Positions 48,401 through 59,346 are shown, numbered from the stretch's first letter. The stretch: 64,000 bases of DNA from Nigrospora sphaerica (GCA_018287875.1 JAGVVL010000018.1:2906501-2970500); one strand, 5' to 3'. Numbers and translations are program-made. Notes: generated from the sequence alone by a model not told the origin.

Positions 48401-49997
48401 GGGTTTCAGGCTCCTCCCAGTGATTGTGGAAGCTATTGCCAAACATGGTGGAGTCCTTGGAGTCTTTCCTCAGGGGCGAATCGATGGCTGGCACCTTTTT
48501 CTTGCTCATTGTGATGCCCTTCATCCAGCCGAGCTGGTCCATACTTCTGTCGGCAGTCTTCGTGTTAGCAGTCCGGGCTTTCATAGAGGCGCCTCGCCAC
48601 GTTGGCAAGGCACCGGCGCGAGGGTAATGTGTAGTCTGCATCCCAATGGACAGCGCGCTTTTCCGGTACGGCGCGCCTCCACTGCCGGGCCGAGGATCGC
48701 TCATGGTTGCGGACCGCCTATTACGTCGCGTGCGATCCTCCACAGCACGGAACGTCTTGTAGGTTGCACCTTTACGTGTGAGGTTGAGGCCCGGCACAGC
48801 CGGACCACCTTTGACGTGGCCGACGGCTTCGAGGACGTGGGGATCGACGCGGTGAAGACGCAGTTCATTATCCTCGCCCCAGGACACAAGTTGAAACTCC
48901 CGATTGTCAATGCCGTCATCTGTGATGCTGCCTCGGCTTCTCCAGAGAAACTCCCTGGCTTTCTGGCTCCCGTGGCCGGTGAATATGTTGACGGGGTGTG
49001 CGTGGTGGTCCACTGGTTCATCCTCGCGGCGATGTATGTCGTATAGATGCAAATTGCCCGGGTCAGTTTGTGGCATGGCCAATAAACCATGGCCGAAAGG
49101 GGTGTGTCGGGCCCTCCACACGGGAAAGTCGGTCCGGATAATGCGTTCCGGTTCTTCGGAGGCGCCGTAGTCCCAGAACTTGATGGTTTTGTCCAATGAA
49201 CAAGTAACAACGCTGGTATCCCGGGTCCTATTCCAGTCCAGGCCGTAGATCTTGGATGTATGGGCTGTGATGGACTTGAGCGGCCGCGACGCCTTTCTTT
49301 CGTCCCAAATATGGAGCCACCGATCATGAGAGGAGGCGAGGACGTTGGAGTTCTGGCGGTTCCACTTGACCTGGGTCGCGCCGGCAAACCAGTCGCAGAA
49401 AGTGAGCACGGGCTGGCGCGGTCGTCGGAGATCCCAGCTATGAACATATCCGTCAACTGCACAGGTGGCCAGAATGTCGGGGTGGTGGGCCGAGAAGTTC
49501 ATGTCAGTGATGGCCCTGCTGTGGCCCTGGAGAGAGTGCTCGATGGCACCATTAGCCGAGTCCTCCCGCAGATTGAGGTTCCAGATGAGGCAGCGGTGAT
49601 TCGCGGTGGAGGCCACCCAGTAGTCACGGGCAGCAAAGGGCGACCACTGGACATCAACGACCAGCCAGGGCAGCCCATGGCTGCTGAGCTTGCGTGGGGG
49701 GCTGTAGGGCGAGTCCAGGTCAATGATGGCGAGACCTTCTGGCCTGGAGTGGGCGGTTAGCCAGCGGCCAACAGCAAAGGGTTGGTCAACAACAAGGGAT
49801 TAATCAACAGCAAGGGGCCGCGCCCCCGTCTCCCGTGTGACGGGCAGGGCTGCTACTCACGATGCGAGGGCGATGTCGCGCCCGGCCGGCGAGATGGTGG
49901 CAGAGCCCACCAGGCCTTCTATGCGGATGCTGACATCGGCATCAAAGGTCTCGCTGTCGACGGCCGATTTAATGGCCTTGCCCTTGGACGAATCCAT
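45402..49997 (-). CDS. MTC5: SEA/GATOR2 complex subunit MTC5 (WDR59 orthologue)
   Basis: Two exons, 49997-49861 and 49743-45402, give 1492 residues. The intron has GTGAGT...CTCCAG ends and GGCTAAC as branch-like site; it is needed to reach the conserved start of the first WD repeat. Domains in order: WD40 propeller at about residues 30-400 (HRCLIWNL, DGYVHSWDLRRP, DKTIKFWDYG), an RWD domain near 470-590, a long Ser/acidic linker, and a C-terminal zinc region at about 1313-1380 with the C/H pattern CDRC, CVYC, CLDC, CALHESCLAEWH and CRCVENAC. This WD40-RWD-RING order is that of Mtc5/Sea3 and human WDR59, which act at the vacuole membrane in TORC1 amino-acid signalling. The frame stays open for 4.3 kb without other introns. 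The gene is divergent from UBC13. Confidence 0.93.
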
Positions 49998-51186
49998 ATG
50001 TGAAGAAGGCATCCTGCCGACGGGTCAAGGCCCCCTTCCCGGCACCTTTTTTCCCATGCAAGAAGAAATAAAACTGGATAATGATAAGTCGCCCTGCAGG
50101 TCCTCAGTCTTGTTCCATCATCGCCCAGGCACCCGGCGGGCAGTTTGCTTTTGAGAGGGTTCCGCCGATGTGCTGCTGCAGTGTTGCGGGGTATGGGAGC
50201 ATGGCCGCTCGCATGGGATGCAAGTGCCCTAGAGACGAGAGAAGAAAACCGTGGTGTTTGGTGATGCCGAGACGCGCCTCTCGCCCAGGGCAAGTATACA
50301 GGTTGGGTGAAGGTAGGCGGCGGGTGCGCATTCGCGGTGCTGCATTAGGTACAATCGTGAGCATGAACCAGCCCCCATGGGTTAAAGAAAGTTGGGTACG
50401 GACCTTGGTACATCCTCCGGCTTAAGAGAGGTAGGTACCTGGTAGTAGCCCGTGCTGTGCCGGGCTATTAGACATGTAGCCCCAGATTCCGTGCTCAGGC
50501 AGTGACCAAGCTCCTGTCCAGCGTCCTCAAGGCAGGGAGCTAGAGCTCTGAATGGGCGATGCTGCTGGGGACCCGCTCGGCCCGGACAGATGTATTCTGC
50601 CGCCGTGTTTACGTAGACGGGTACTTGGATCTTCCTGGGTGCAACCACCCCGCCCTCGCCCTCCAGAACTGGGATAGAGGGCCTGCTTCTCTTATCGCAT
50701 GCACGGCATACCCTGTGACTCGGACAAGGTTGTGTGCTCGTTGCAGTTGCTGTCGGCACTGTTGCCAGCGTCATGTGGGATGTTTCGGTCCCCAGCCGCA
50801 GAAGAATTTTCTGCTTCTCTGGCGTCGAAGCGTATGGAAGAAAGGGCCCTGGGCAATTGAGAGTTGCTTGAGATTCGTTCAGACCTGCCTGGGCTTCAAC
50901 CCGTTTCACATTGGAGACCAGACCAACCCTGGTCTGCCGGATCAGGAACCCCACCAAGGCACCGCCCGCCGTCGCCGCCGCCGCCGCCGCCGCAGCAGCA
51001 GGAGCAGCAGCAGCAAGTGACTTGACTGACAGCCCCGAGAGCGCATTGCTTGTTCCGCCCATTTTCCCTTCTGAGAAGCAGAAAGCCACACGCCGACACC
51101 ACCCTGCATCTGCCCGGGCCTGCCTACCCATACCTACACTGTGCTTGTTCTACAAACTTCCCTCACGACGGCACCGAATAGGCAAA
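49998..51186. promoter_or_regulatory. Divergent promoter region, MTC5 / UBC13
   Basis: The two genes start outward from this 1.2 kb region. A GCC/GCA-type trinucleotide tract lies at about 50958-51018. On minus it is read as poly-Ala in an ATG-led frame starting at 51062. An AGGTAGGTACCT motif lies near 50429-50441. No factor site was assigned. Confidence 0.4.
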
Positions 51187-51905
51187 ATGGCGTTGCCCAA
51201 GCGCATCATTAAGGAGACGGAACGTTTGATGTCGGAGCCGTACGTTTGCTGGCCCGTCTACTCGCGTGCTCGCTTCCTCCCATACTGACCCCTTCCCCTT
51301 CGCCTCTCCCAGCGTGCCCGGCATCAGCGCGGTCCCCCACGAGGACAACTTGCGGTATTTCGACGTCGAGATCCACGGCCCGTCCGGCTCGCCGTACGAG
51401 GGTAGGAAGCCCCCCGCCTCTCCGCTGGCCTTGCCGGTGCATCGCACCCGAGAACGTGCTGCTGACCTGACCATCCAGGCGGCGTCTTTAAGCTCGAGCT
51501 TTTCCTGACGGATGACTACCCTATGGTGCCCCCCAAGATCCGCTTCCTCACGCAGATCTACCACCCCAACGTCGACAAGCTGGGCCGCATTTGCCTGGAC
51601 GTGCTGAAGAGTACGTTATGGTGACCCCTTCCCCCGGTCCATCGGCCCCGCGGGGCGTCTCCCTCCCTATCTTTCCCTCCGGGCTTTCCGTGGGCTAACC
51701 GCCGTCCCGCCTTTCCGCAGACAACTGGTCGCCCGCGCTCCAAATCCGCACGATCCTGCTCTCGATCCAGGCCCTGCTCGGCGCCCCGAACCCCGACGAC
51801 CCGCTCGCCGCCGACGTGGCCAAGGACTGGAAGGAGGACGAGAACCGCGCCATCGCCAAGGCCAAGGAATGGACCAAGACGTACGCCACCCCCGCGCCCA
51901 AGTAA
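51187..51905 (+). CDS. UBC13: Ubiquitin-conjugating enzyme E2 UBC13
   Basis: Four exons, 51187-51239, 51313-51401, 51479-51610 and 51721-51905, give 152 residues, the normal Ubc13 length. Key sites are the HPN tripeptide (residues 76-78), catalytic Cys86 in GRICLDVLK, and [14 protein letters not shown] after it. The first 20 residues ([14 protein letters not shown]) match the family helix. Known role: with an Mms2/Uev partner it makes Lys63-linked ubiquitin chains in error-free post-replication repair and endocytic sorting; the partner gene is not in this window. Introns are 73, 77 and 110 bases. The donor of exon 1 (GTACGT) and the acceptors are canonical. Confidence 0.96.
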
Positions 51906-52612
51906 GCGAAGCAAGCGGACGTTTTTTTATACCAAAGCCACGGTGCCGTGTCCCGCGACGAAAATACGGCCCCGGCCGCCTCCCCGGGACCCACGCCGCG
52001 GTCGAAAATTGCAGGGTCCAGGGCGCTGGGGGTTGGGACGGAGACTCGGCACGGAATCGATATGCCGGGGGGCGGTACGTACGCCCACCTGGGTGCCTGT
52101 ATGACGCAGACGTAGCCGGCGAGCCGCGGACGTTGAGGCCGCCGGCCGTTTTCGTTCCATGAGTAGACAGAAAGGAGGCTACAGGTTTGACGGCACACGT
52201 CGGGTTTTGTTTCACGCTGCCAAGTTGGGCTGCGTGGCTTCTTACGAGGCTGGTTGCGTTATTTCTAAATGGAGATGCTGCTGTCAGGCGAAGTAGTATA
52301 AGTAGCTTTCTTGAGCATAGAAACCAGGAATTCGAGTTTGCCAATAGACCCGAGCTATTACTTTTCGCTAACCATGCAACGGCGGGGGGGGGGGGGGGGG
52401 GGTGTCTTCCACCAGTCCCGATCTTCCCCCCTTGGCTTTCAGTGCAGGCTGCTGCTGTCGAGAAAAGAGAACCGTTCGGACAGTGGGATCACTGAAAAGA
52501 ATCAACGCTCGTAAATGCATCACGTGAGCGGGTATGCCCCTCGTGTTCCTCCCCAGCCACCTGGTTCTCCATGGCATTTCTTCCCGGCCACGGGTAGGGC
52601 GGCATGGCGTTC
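51906..52612. other. Convergent intergenic region with G19 run
   Basis: Holds the 3' ends of UBC13 (+) and ETR1 (-). A run of 19 G lies at 52384-52402. No supported frame; frames over 51667-52344 minus overlap UBC13 exon 4 antisense and are shadows. Confidence 0.55.
52384..52402. repeat. G19 homopolymer
   Basis: Nineteen consecutive G between UBC13 and ETR1. It is likely length-variable or an assembly-sensitive site. Confidence 0.9.
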
Positions 52613-53848
52613 TCAGGTCTCGCCAAAGACAAACACGCCCTTGCCTTTCCGGAAGCCCGTCAGAGTGCCCTGGACGGCGTCGCGCAGGGTACTCTCCTCG
52701 GTGTCCCAGTTCCAGGGGACGTCGGCGGTGGGAGTGTCGCGGAGCTTGCCGGCGCGCACGAGGTCGAGGATCTCATGGATAGTCTGGGCCTTGGCGTCGG
52801 GGTGGGCGTCGGCCCAACGGCTGAGCCAGAAGCCGAGGAAGCGGACGTCGTTGAAGATGAGCAGGCCGGTGGGCAGGGCGACGGGCTTGCGCGACATGGC
52901 ACCGTACGTCACCATGGTGCCACTGGCGCCGAGCACTTTGGCCATGGCCTGGGCGCTGGCGCCGCCGACGCAGTTGAGGCCGAGGCGGAGGCCGCCAGCG
53001 CGGCCGGGGCGCACGCCCGTCCAGCGCTCAACGGCGTCGCGGAACTCGCGCGTCTGGAACTCGTCCTCGGTCACGACGTGCGTGGCACCCAGCGCCGCCA
53101 GCTCGTCCTTGAGCGCGCGCGTCTCGGCCTCGGTCTCGCGCGCCCGCACCACGTTGATGCTGTTGTAGCCCCAGAGGCGGCCCAGCTGGATGGCGGCGCG
53201 GCCGACGCCCGAGTTGGCGCCGTTCTGCACGAACCAGTCGCCCTCGCGCAGCGCGGGCTGGGCGTAGTCGCGCAGCATGCGGTACGCCGAGCAGGGGTTG
53301 ACGGCGACGGTGCCGACCTGGGTGGGCTGCAGGCCGTCCTTGTCGACGCGGATGAGGGCGTCGACGGGCGCGACGGCGTGCGTGCGCCAGGTGCCGAAGC
53401 CCGTCTTGGCCGGGATGACCCAGTCGCCCTTGGCCAGGGGCCCGGCGGGCGTCAGCACCTCGAAGACGCCCTCGTTACCGGGGATCACGGCGGGTTCCTG
53501 CGTGCCGATGAGCGGCGAGAAGGTCGGTTTCACACCGTACGTCCCCTGAATCGTGTTGACGTCGGCCGGGTTGATGGGCGCCGCGAGCGCGCGCAGGAGC
53601 ACGGAGCCCGCCGGCAGCGTCGGCGACAGCGAGTGCGAGTGCAGTTTCAGCACGTCGCTCGGCTCGCCGAACTTGGTGAACACCAGCGACTTCGCCTGCG
53701 TGTACCCATATGGGCCCGACTTGTACCGCGCCGGCACCAGCGGCGTGGCGTGCGGGGTGCGACACAGGCCTCGCGCTGAGGGGCGCGGAGACGGTTTCGG
53801 GAGATGTGTTGCTACACTCCGCAGAGCCGGCACCCGCATCGTAGTCAT
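52613..53848 (-). CDS. ETR1: Mitochondrial trans-2-enoyl reductase ETR1 (MECR)
   Basis: A single exon of 411 residues. The first ~45 residues are rich in R, S and P without acidic residues, fitting a mitochondrial targeting sequence. The rest is a medium-chain dehydrogenase/reductase fold: INPADVNTIQGTYG contains the conserved Tyr of enoyl reductases, and NSGVGRAAIQLG is the nucleotide loop of the Rossmann domain. LNCVGG and VTYGAMSRKP are further Etr1/MECR signatures. Known role: NADPH-dependent last step of mitochondrial fatty acid synthesis, which supplies lipoic acid precursor and supports respiration. ATG at 53848 and another three codons later are both possible starts. No zinc-binding residues are seen, as expected for this subfamily. 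Confidence 0.94.
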   Translation of the reverse strand: MTTMRVPALRSVATHLPKPSPRPSARGLCRTPHATPLVPARYKSGPYGYTQAKSLVFTKFGEPSDVLKLHSHSLSPTLPAGSVLLRALAAPINPADVNTIQGTYGVKPTFSPLIGTQEPAVIPGNEGVFEVLTPAGPLAKGDWVIPAKTGFGTWRTHAVAPVDALIRVDKDGLQPTQVGTVAVNPCSAYRMLRDYAQPALREGDWFVQNGANSGVGRAAIQLGRLWGYNSINVVRARETEAETRALKDELAALGATHVVTEDEFQTREFRDAVERWTGVRPGRAGGLRLGLNCVGGASAQAMAKVLGASGTMVTYGAMSRKPVALPTGLLIFNDVRFLGFWLSRWADAHPDAKAQTIHEILDLVRAGKLRDTPTADVPWNWDTEESTLRDAVQGTLTGFRKGKGVFVFGET

Positions 53849-54800
53849 TGTTGGCGTTGGGCAGATGTGCCTCGTTGGTTCCGATCGAGAAGGAGGGAAG
53901 TGCCGTAGATGGATCCTTGGAGAAGCAGGTTCGTACGAAGAAGAAGCCCCCCGTTCTACAATATGTTGGTTGTCGCCCTAAACTGATGGATGTTTCAACG
54001 GCAAAAGCTCAATTGCCGACGGGCTGGTACGATAAGTCGACGGTCGTCGTGGATGTATCGTCACCGTCCTGGTTTGGGTTCAATTGCCTTTGCCCAGCTC
54101 AGTGCAGTGGAGGGTCGGGGGTCTGCAAGCAAAAATACCGTTGGCATAGATGAGCGCTGGTATGGAAGCTTTCAGAGAGCTCTACCGGAGCTCCTCGGCA
54201 ATGACGTTGCTGCGCGCCGGTGCAACGGAGGGACACGGGCAGTCTTGGCATAGCCGTGGGTTCCATTCTGCTATTCGTGGGGCAAGTCATGGATAGTTCC
54301 CCGCCGCTGCCCCTCCATCGATCGTATCGTATGGAAAAGGAAAGCACTTCAGCAGCGGCGCCTTCACGTTGGAAGATATCTCCGTATTGTCAGAGGCCAA
54401 CGCAGCGGGTTTATAAACTTGTTGGTACAGGCCACCAGAACCAGTAGACATGCGTCCACTTTACGTACATATATACCGTACGTATGAAGTACAAGTAAGA
54501 GGAGGTACCTCGTAAATAATTTGGCCGCGTAGACAATTCACAGGGTGACGTAGAATTGAGCTGACGCTGCTGAAACGGACTACTTCAGCACATGTAGGTA
54601 CTCAAATCATATAGCAGACAGACGTAGATATGTTCTTGTTTACGTCAAGTATGTAAATACACCAAGGCAGGTGTCCATTCCAAAAACTCCAATCCCGCCT
54701 GTTATGTCAGATAGCAGGACAACATATGGAGGCTTTGCTTAGTCCTGACCTACTTACACGCAACGCCTCCTACGGGAGCTCCCGTGCGTATAAGCGGGAA

Positions 54801-54817
54801 GGGGGGGGGGGGGGGGG
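54801..54817. repeat. G17 homopolymer
   Basis: Seventeen consecutive G in non-coding DNA upstream of ETR1. Confidence 0.9.
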
Positions 54818-55761
54818 CGACGCTGGACGGGGCTGCGTCGCCGAGGCCTCTACCACAAATCGGCTTATTTTTAGCTAGGGTAGCGAGATCAAGCGCCGAT
54901 TGGTAGGGACAGAGGTCGGGCCGGGACTCCAAATTGCACGTCTTTCGTCGAAGCATACATCGTTTGACGGAAGTACCGGGCTCGGGTTGGCTGCTCGACC
55001 GCTGGGACGCTCAGACGTCCCCGGGTAGCATGGCCGCCCACATTGGGTGATTACGGACCGAATTTTGGGGATCGGGTGGGATGCGGCTGATGTAATATCG
55101 TGGTAACGGCGGAATGCCTACGGGGGGCCTCCGAGTCGTTTCAACCGCGCGCTCGTTGCTGAGCAAACGGCCGAGGGGAATCACCACCGCACTTGTGTCG
55201 GCTTTTGCGTCGGCTTTTGCTTCTGACAAATGCGGCACACACACTTACAAACGCACGCACGCACACACGGGACTGAGATCGCGATATCTACTCCACCGGC
55301 ATCACGGCAAGCCTACCAAAATGAGATGTGTGTCTGGTACCCTCTCATATTGAATCTTGGCGGAAAATAGTGACTGGACCCCGGGTACTTGGGCCGTTTC
55401 TGAGAAGTGGGAAAAGAGAATAGAGTAATGCCCACAGCGCCCGACAAATGCTGCGTTTTACAAGACAACTTGCCACCCGTAAAAAATAACGAAGAAACCC
55501 TTATCAGATGCTACCGGTTTCTCCTCGTATCCCGTGAGCACGTAATAGCCCAAGCTCGATCCGAACAATCCGAGGTCCCACTTTGCTCGCTTCTGGTACC
55601 GACCGCCCCCTTCTTCTCAGTTATGGATGACGAGGCTTCGATACCCTGCCCCGTCCACTGACGCCCGGTAGGCGTAGCAGCTGGAGGAAGAGGATGATCG
55701 CCCGGAGAAACAACCTGGCTTCCCACTCTCGACGCCGGGGTCGCCGCAAAATCCGCCGCGC

Positions 55762-55777
55762 GCCTCTCGCGAGAGGC
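55762..55777. repeat. 16-base perfect palindrome
   Basis: GCCTCTCG is followed directly by its reverse complement CGAGAGGC. It could be a dimeric factor site, or chance in GC-rich DNA. Confidence 0.8.
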
Positions 55778-56199
55778 AGAAGGCGCAAAGTAGTACATGA
55801 AAACCGTAGAAAGAGACCCCGGCCGCCCAAGACGCGAGCTCGGTATCCTCCTGCCCGCATGAAAAACACGAACAATTAGCTGGGTACGCGGAGTAGTATC
55901 TCCAAGCTAAACCAACAAGAATAGAATTAGGAAAAGATGACGCTATATGTCAAATGAATGAGCTCGCAGTAAGCCGGGTATCTTGGAACTTCCACCTCGC
56001 AGGGGCATTGGCAACGCGTGCTTCCGCCCCCGAACCGCCAATGATGATGTTGTGTGTTCTGGCGCCCGAGCGTCGCGAGCCGGCCCCGGGCGCGCCGTGC
56101 GTGCCCTCCTGCGGGACGGCATATCCTACCGTCGCGGGGCGAGACATGCCCACTCACCCGGGGAACTCGTGGCGCCCTCGGCGCGTAGAGCACACCCCT

Positions 56200-56916
56200 T
56201 CATCTGATGCCCTTAAAGAGGTCATCGCCAATCGTGGTGTCCACCTTGGTCTCCCACTTGCTCATCTCGGGGATCATAGGCGGCGGCGGGCCGGCGGGCT
56301 TAGTGACGTTCAGCTCCTCATTGATGTGCATGCTGTGTCGCGTGCTGGGCTGGGCGTGATTGTTTCCGTGGTCGCTCGACCGTAGCCGCCGGAACCACCC
56401 ACTGCCGCGTTTCGACTTCTTCTCCTCGGTCACGACGCTGGCCGTGCGACTGGGCGGGCGGGAGGAGGCCTGGGGGGCGACTGATGCTTGGTCTTCATTG
56501 GGCTGAACCAGGAGCGACCGGCTAAGCAGCCGCCGCAGGCTGCCTCGACTTGACAGTGTGGGCGACGAGGGGTTCTCTTCGGTCGAGGGCGGCGGTTGCT
56601 GCTGCGGTTGCGGCTGCGGCTGCGGCTGCGGCTGCTGAGCGCGTTCGGACACGGGCGAGGAGTCGGCGCGGTCAGCATGGCCATTCGGGTGGCCATTCAC
56701 GACGCCATTCGCGGCGCCATTGGTCTCTTGCTTCAGCTTCGGCTCCACACCCTCTTCTACCGGCGTCTTGGGCGGTGTCGGCACCTCGGCCACGGGCGAC
56801 GGCAGGGGAGGCGGAATGTCGGTGCCGTCCGTCAGAGAGCCAAACTTGAAGTCCAGGGCAGGAAGCTGAAAGCGCTTGGTGTCCGCCAGGCCGGCGGCAT
56901 TGGTGGAGGAGGGCAT
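56200..56916 (-). CDS. Uncharacterised Pro/Ser-rich protein, 238 residues
   Basis: A single coding exon from the ATG at 56916; upstream in-frame sequence to 56976 lacks the same character. A CTTACAG directly before the start suggests that a leader intron ends there. The N-terminus (TKRFQLPALDFKFGSLTDG) and C-terminus (MSKWETKVDTTIGDDLFKG) look ordered and distinctive. The middle is Pro-, Asn- and Ser-rich with a PQ dipeptide repeat near residue 95-107, and there is a basic patch (KKSKRGSGWFRRLRSSDHG) near 170-190. No domain that I can name. The frame is open throughout, and the opposite strand holds only shorter frames. Function unknown; the basic patch plus phosphorylatable Ser-rich context could suit membrane or protein binding, which is a guess. 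Confidence 0.75.
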   Translation of the reverse strand: MPSSTNAAGLADTKRFQLPALDFKFGSLTDGTDIPPPLPSPVAEVPTPPKTPVEEGVEPKLKQETNGAANGVVNGHPNGHADRADSSPVSERAQQPQPQPQPQPQQQPPPSTEENPSSPTLSSRGSLRRLLSRSLLVQPNEDQASVAPQASSRPPSRTASVVTEEKKSKRGSGWFRRLRSSDHGNNHAQPSTRHSMHINEELNVTKPAGPPPPMIPEMSKWETKVDTTIGDDLFKGIR

Positions 56917-57920
56917 ACTGTAAGTATACCAGGCGCGAAGGTGGAGTGGAGGAAGAGAGGCAGAGTCGATGAGCAATACGATCGCCGGCTGTACGGAAGG
57001 TACGTGTGCACTATACGGGAGACCAGATGCCAGCCTCGATTACAAGCGGACGTGGGCCAGTCTTGGTGTTTTGTTGTGAATGATGTTGTTATTGGAAATG
57101 GGCGCCGAGTCAGCAACGGCAGAATGTGTGGTTCTGGCGCGTGTTGAGGACTACCGGTCCGGACCGTGGCGGCCGTAGGTCGAGTAGTTTGAACCGTAGT
57201 AGGCGTAGCAGCGGGCCTTAATCGTGATGGGGTGTTTGTAGGTCGCGGCCGTGGGTGTCGTGGGGTAGGTATGGGACGGTATGAGACGGTATGGGAGACA
57301 CGGCGGGATGCACGAGCGGGCAGGCGGTTGGTGAATCAAGAATAACGCGATACGCCCTTGATAGAAAAGAGAAAAGGTCTAGCACTTAGACCCTCCGCCC
57401 AGCGCTCGCCGCTACAATCAATGACAAGCAGGCCCAGCCCAGACGAAAGCGAGCAAGCGGCAATGGCACGAGGAGAGGAGCAGGTCCAACAAGAGAACAG
57501 GGGTGGCGCGCGTGGGCCTGTCGCTCTCCCAAAGGGCCCAAGGGTGGAGGAGGGGCGAGGAGGAGAACGGAGAAACAGGGACAGGGTGCCGGACGTGCGG
57601 TACGTGGCTGGGGGTGAGAGAAAGGAAGAATGGGGGACGTGGAGTGCAGTCGTGCATGTAACCTTTGCGACGAATGCTAAGGCTAGGTACGAGACGACCT
57701 CAAATGTTGTCCGATTGTGCATGGGACGACGAGGCGGAAAGGAAGATGCGCGCGATTGGTGTGGCTCGGGATCTTCCCCGGCGCAGCTGTAGCTATCCAC
57801 CTTCTTGGGACTTGAGCGTGTTAGCTGTAAAGCTGCAGTGTGTGGTGTTTGTAAGTTTGTACCGATCTATTGTAGGCAAGCAGTCTTGGTTTGTTTGTGT
57901 GTGGGCGGGTGTGTTGAGGT

Positions 57921-58670
57921 TCGCAGGGTAGGTATCGAGACTGTATGTACGTACCTACCTCTCTCGTACGAGGGAGTCAAGATATCGACCTACCTACCTC
58001 CTAGGTCTCGTATAGAACCAGAGGACTACATAGAGAGATAGGCGGGTAGGATTGGATGGGGATACTAGCGACGATGACAGCTACCACGACAACACGACAA
58101 TAAAGGATCCACGCATCGGCAGGCTGTGCAGCGACTTCCCGTCCATTCTCCTCATCTGTCGCCCAACTGGTGGTGGTGTACAACGACGCCCTGGCATCGG
58201 GGTCTTGGGACCCTCAGTACGTACCTAAGTAGGTAGGTGGTGCTACAACGCTGTGGTGCTAATACGGGTGGGCTTGCCATAAATGCCGGCCAGGATGGGA
58301 TGGAGGGGATGTACGTGGTGGACAGTTCAGGTCGAGTTCCCTCAATACGGACAAGTGCCAGCGGTGGGGACTGGAGAAGCAGGAAAGGTTCGCGTCTGAC
58401 AGGCACCCCCCCCAACCCCCAAATCCTGTATGGGAGTCGAGAATTTCCCATCCCATCCCCGTCCCCATGCCGACCGGCCGGCCTGGCTTCCGCCATCCGG
58501 GCTGTAAGTACTTACATGGGATGGGTTATGTATGCACAGCTACATACTTCTCGTAGGTACCCTCTTGTCCCAGGCGAGATGAGACACACATCATCAGTAA
58601 TAAGGGCGTAGCCCGTACGTACGCAATGGGGGAATAGAGGTGACCACTACTGCCCAGGTAGGTACCGTGG
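57921..58670. repeat. Cluster of TACGTA / AGGTACCT / TAGGTAGG motifs
   Basis: At least six occurrences fall in 750 bases, near 57947, 57989, 58217, 58552, 58613 and 58656. Several are palindromic (TACGTA, AGGTACC). Scattered copies of the same core occur in other intergenic parts of the window, and I noticed none inside the exons I read. Confidence 0.65.
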
Positions 58671-59293
58671 ATGCCCAGAGGCTTCTTTACTCCATACATC
58701 TACAGTGGGCCCGGCTCTAGATGACATTTCCTCCGTGTCTCGGTTCGCATATGCCAATCACTGTCAGGGACGAGCAAACTCTCGCGGAAGTCTATGCCCG
58801 GCCCACGCCAAGTCTGGATCCGACGAACAGAAGAGCCAATCTTCCAATGAAAAGAAACCAAACAGTTCGGACGGCAGCTGTCGCCGAGTCAGCAATCCAT
58901 AAAGCAAGAGAAGTACTTACGTGTAGGCAAGAATGTGACTGCTTACTTTACTGATTTGTAACCCCGTCCCTATGTTTTCCGCCTCCCAGCCTCCTCACCT
59001 CGTAGTTTATAATGGGCCATACAAAGAGCGGCCGAACAAGCTGCCTAATATGAGCGAAAATCGGCAGAATGGAGTCCAACAGGCCGACTATCACCGCGCA
59101 GGCTAGCCTCCACCTGGCCCGGTCGCTTTTCTAGCAGGCCTTGAGCCAAGCGGACCAGCGGACGGACCGCGGTGAGGCGGCACAGCGGCCTGGTCAGGTG
59201 GGCATGCTAACTTTACGCATATGCGCATGCAGGTCCGCGCTGCTATGGAACCGCAGCGGCATAGGCCCAATAGTTCCTCTCACCCTCCCAATT

Positions 59294-59346
59294 GAAGAGA
59301 GAGAGAGAGAGAGAGAGAAGCAGATTCGTTTCTCTCTCTCTCTTCC
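59294..59346. repeat. Inverted (GA)n / (CT)n microsatellite
   Basis: About 12 GA units are followed, after a roughly 10-base spacer, by about 7 CT units. The two arms are complementary and could form a long hairpin. Confidence 0.9.

Larger units (their letters stand above)
53849..56199. other. Intergenic region with AT-richer patch and homopolymer
   Basis: A 2.35 kb region upstream of ETR1 and downstream of the 238-residue gene. 54440-54760 is visibly richer in A+T and in TA steps than its surroundings. A G17 run lies at 54801-54817 and a 16-base perfect palindrome at 55762-55777. No frame is convincing. Confidence 0.55.

Noticed and set aside
50382..51131. 249-codon minus frame between MTC5 and UBC13
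   Set aside because: Most of it lies in the divergent promoter region. Only the Ala-rich first part from 51062 looks unusual, and that follows from a trinucleotide repeat.
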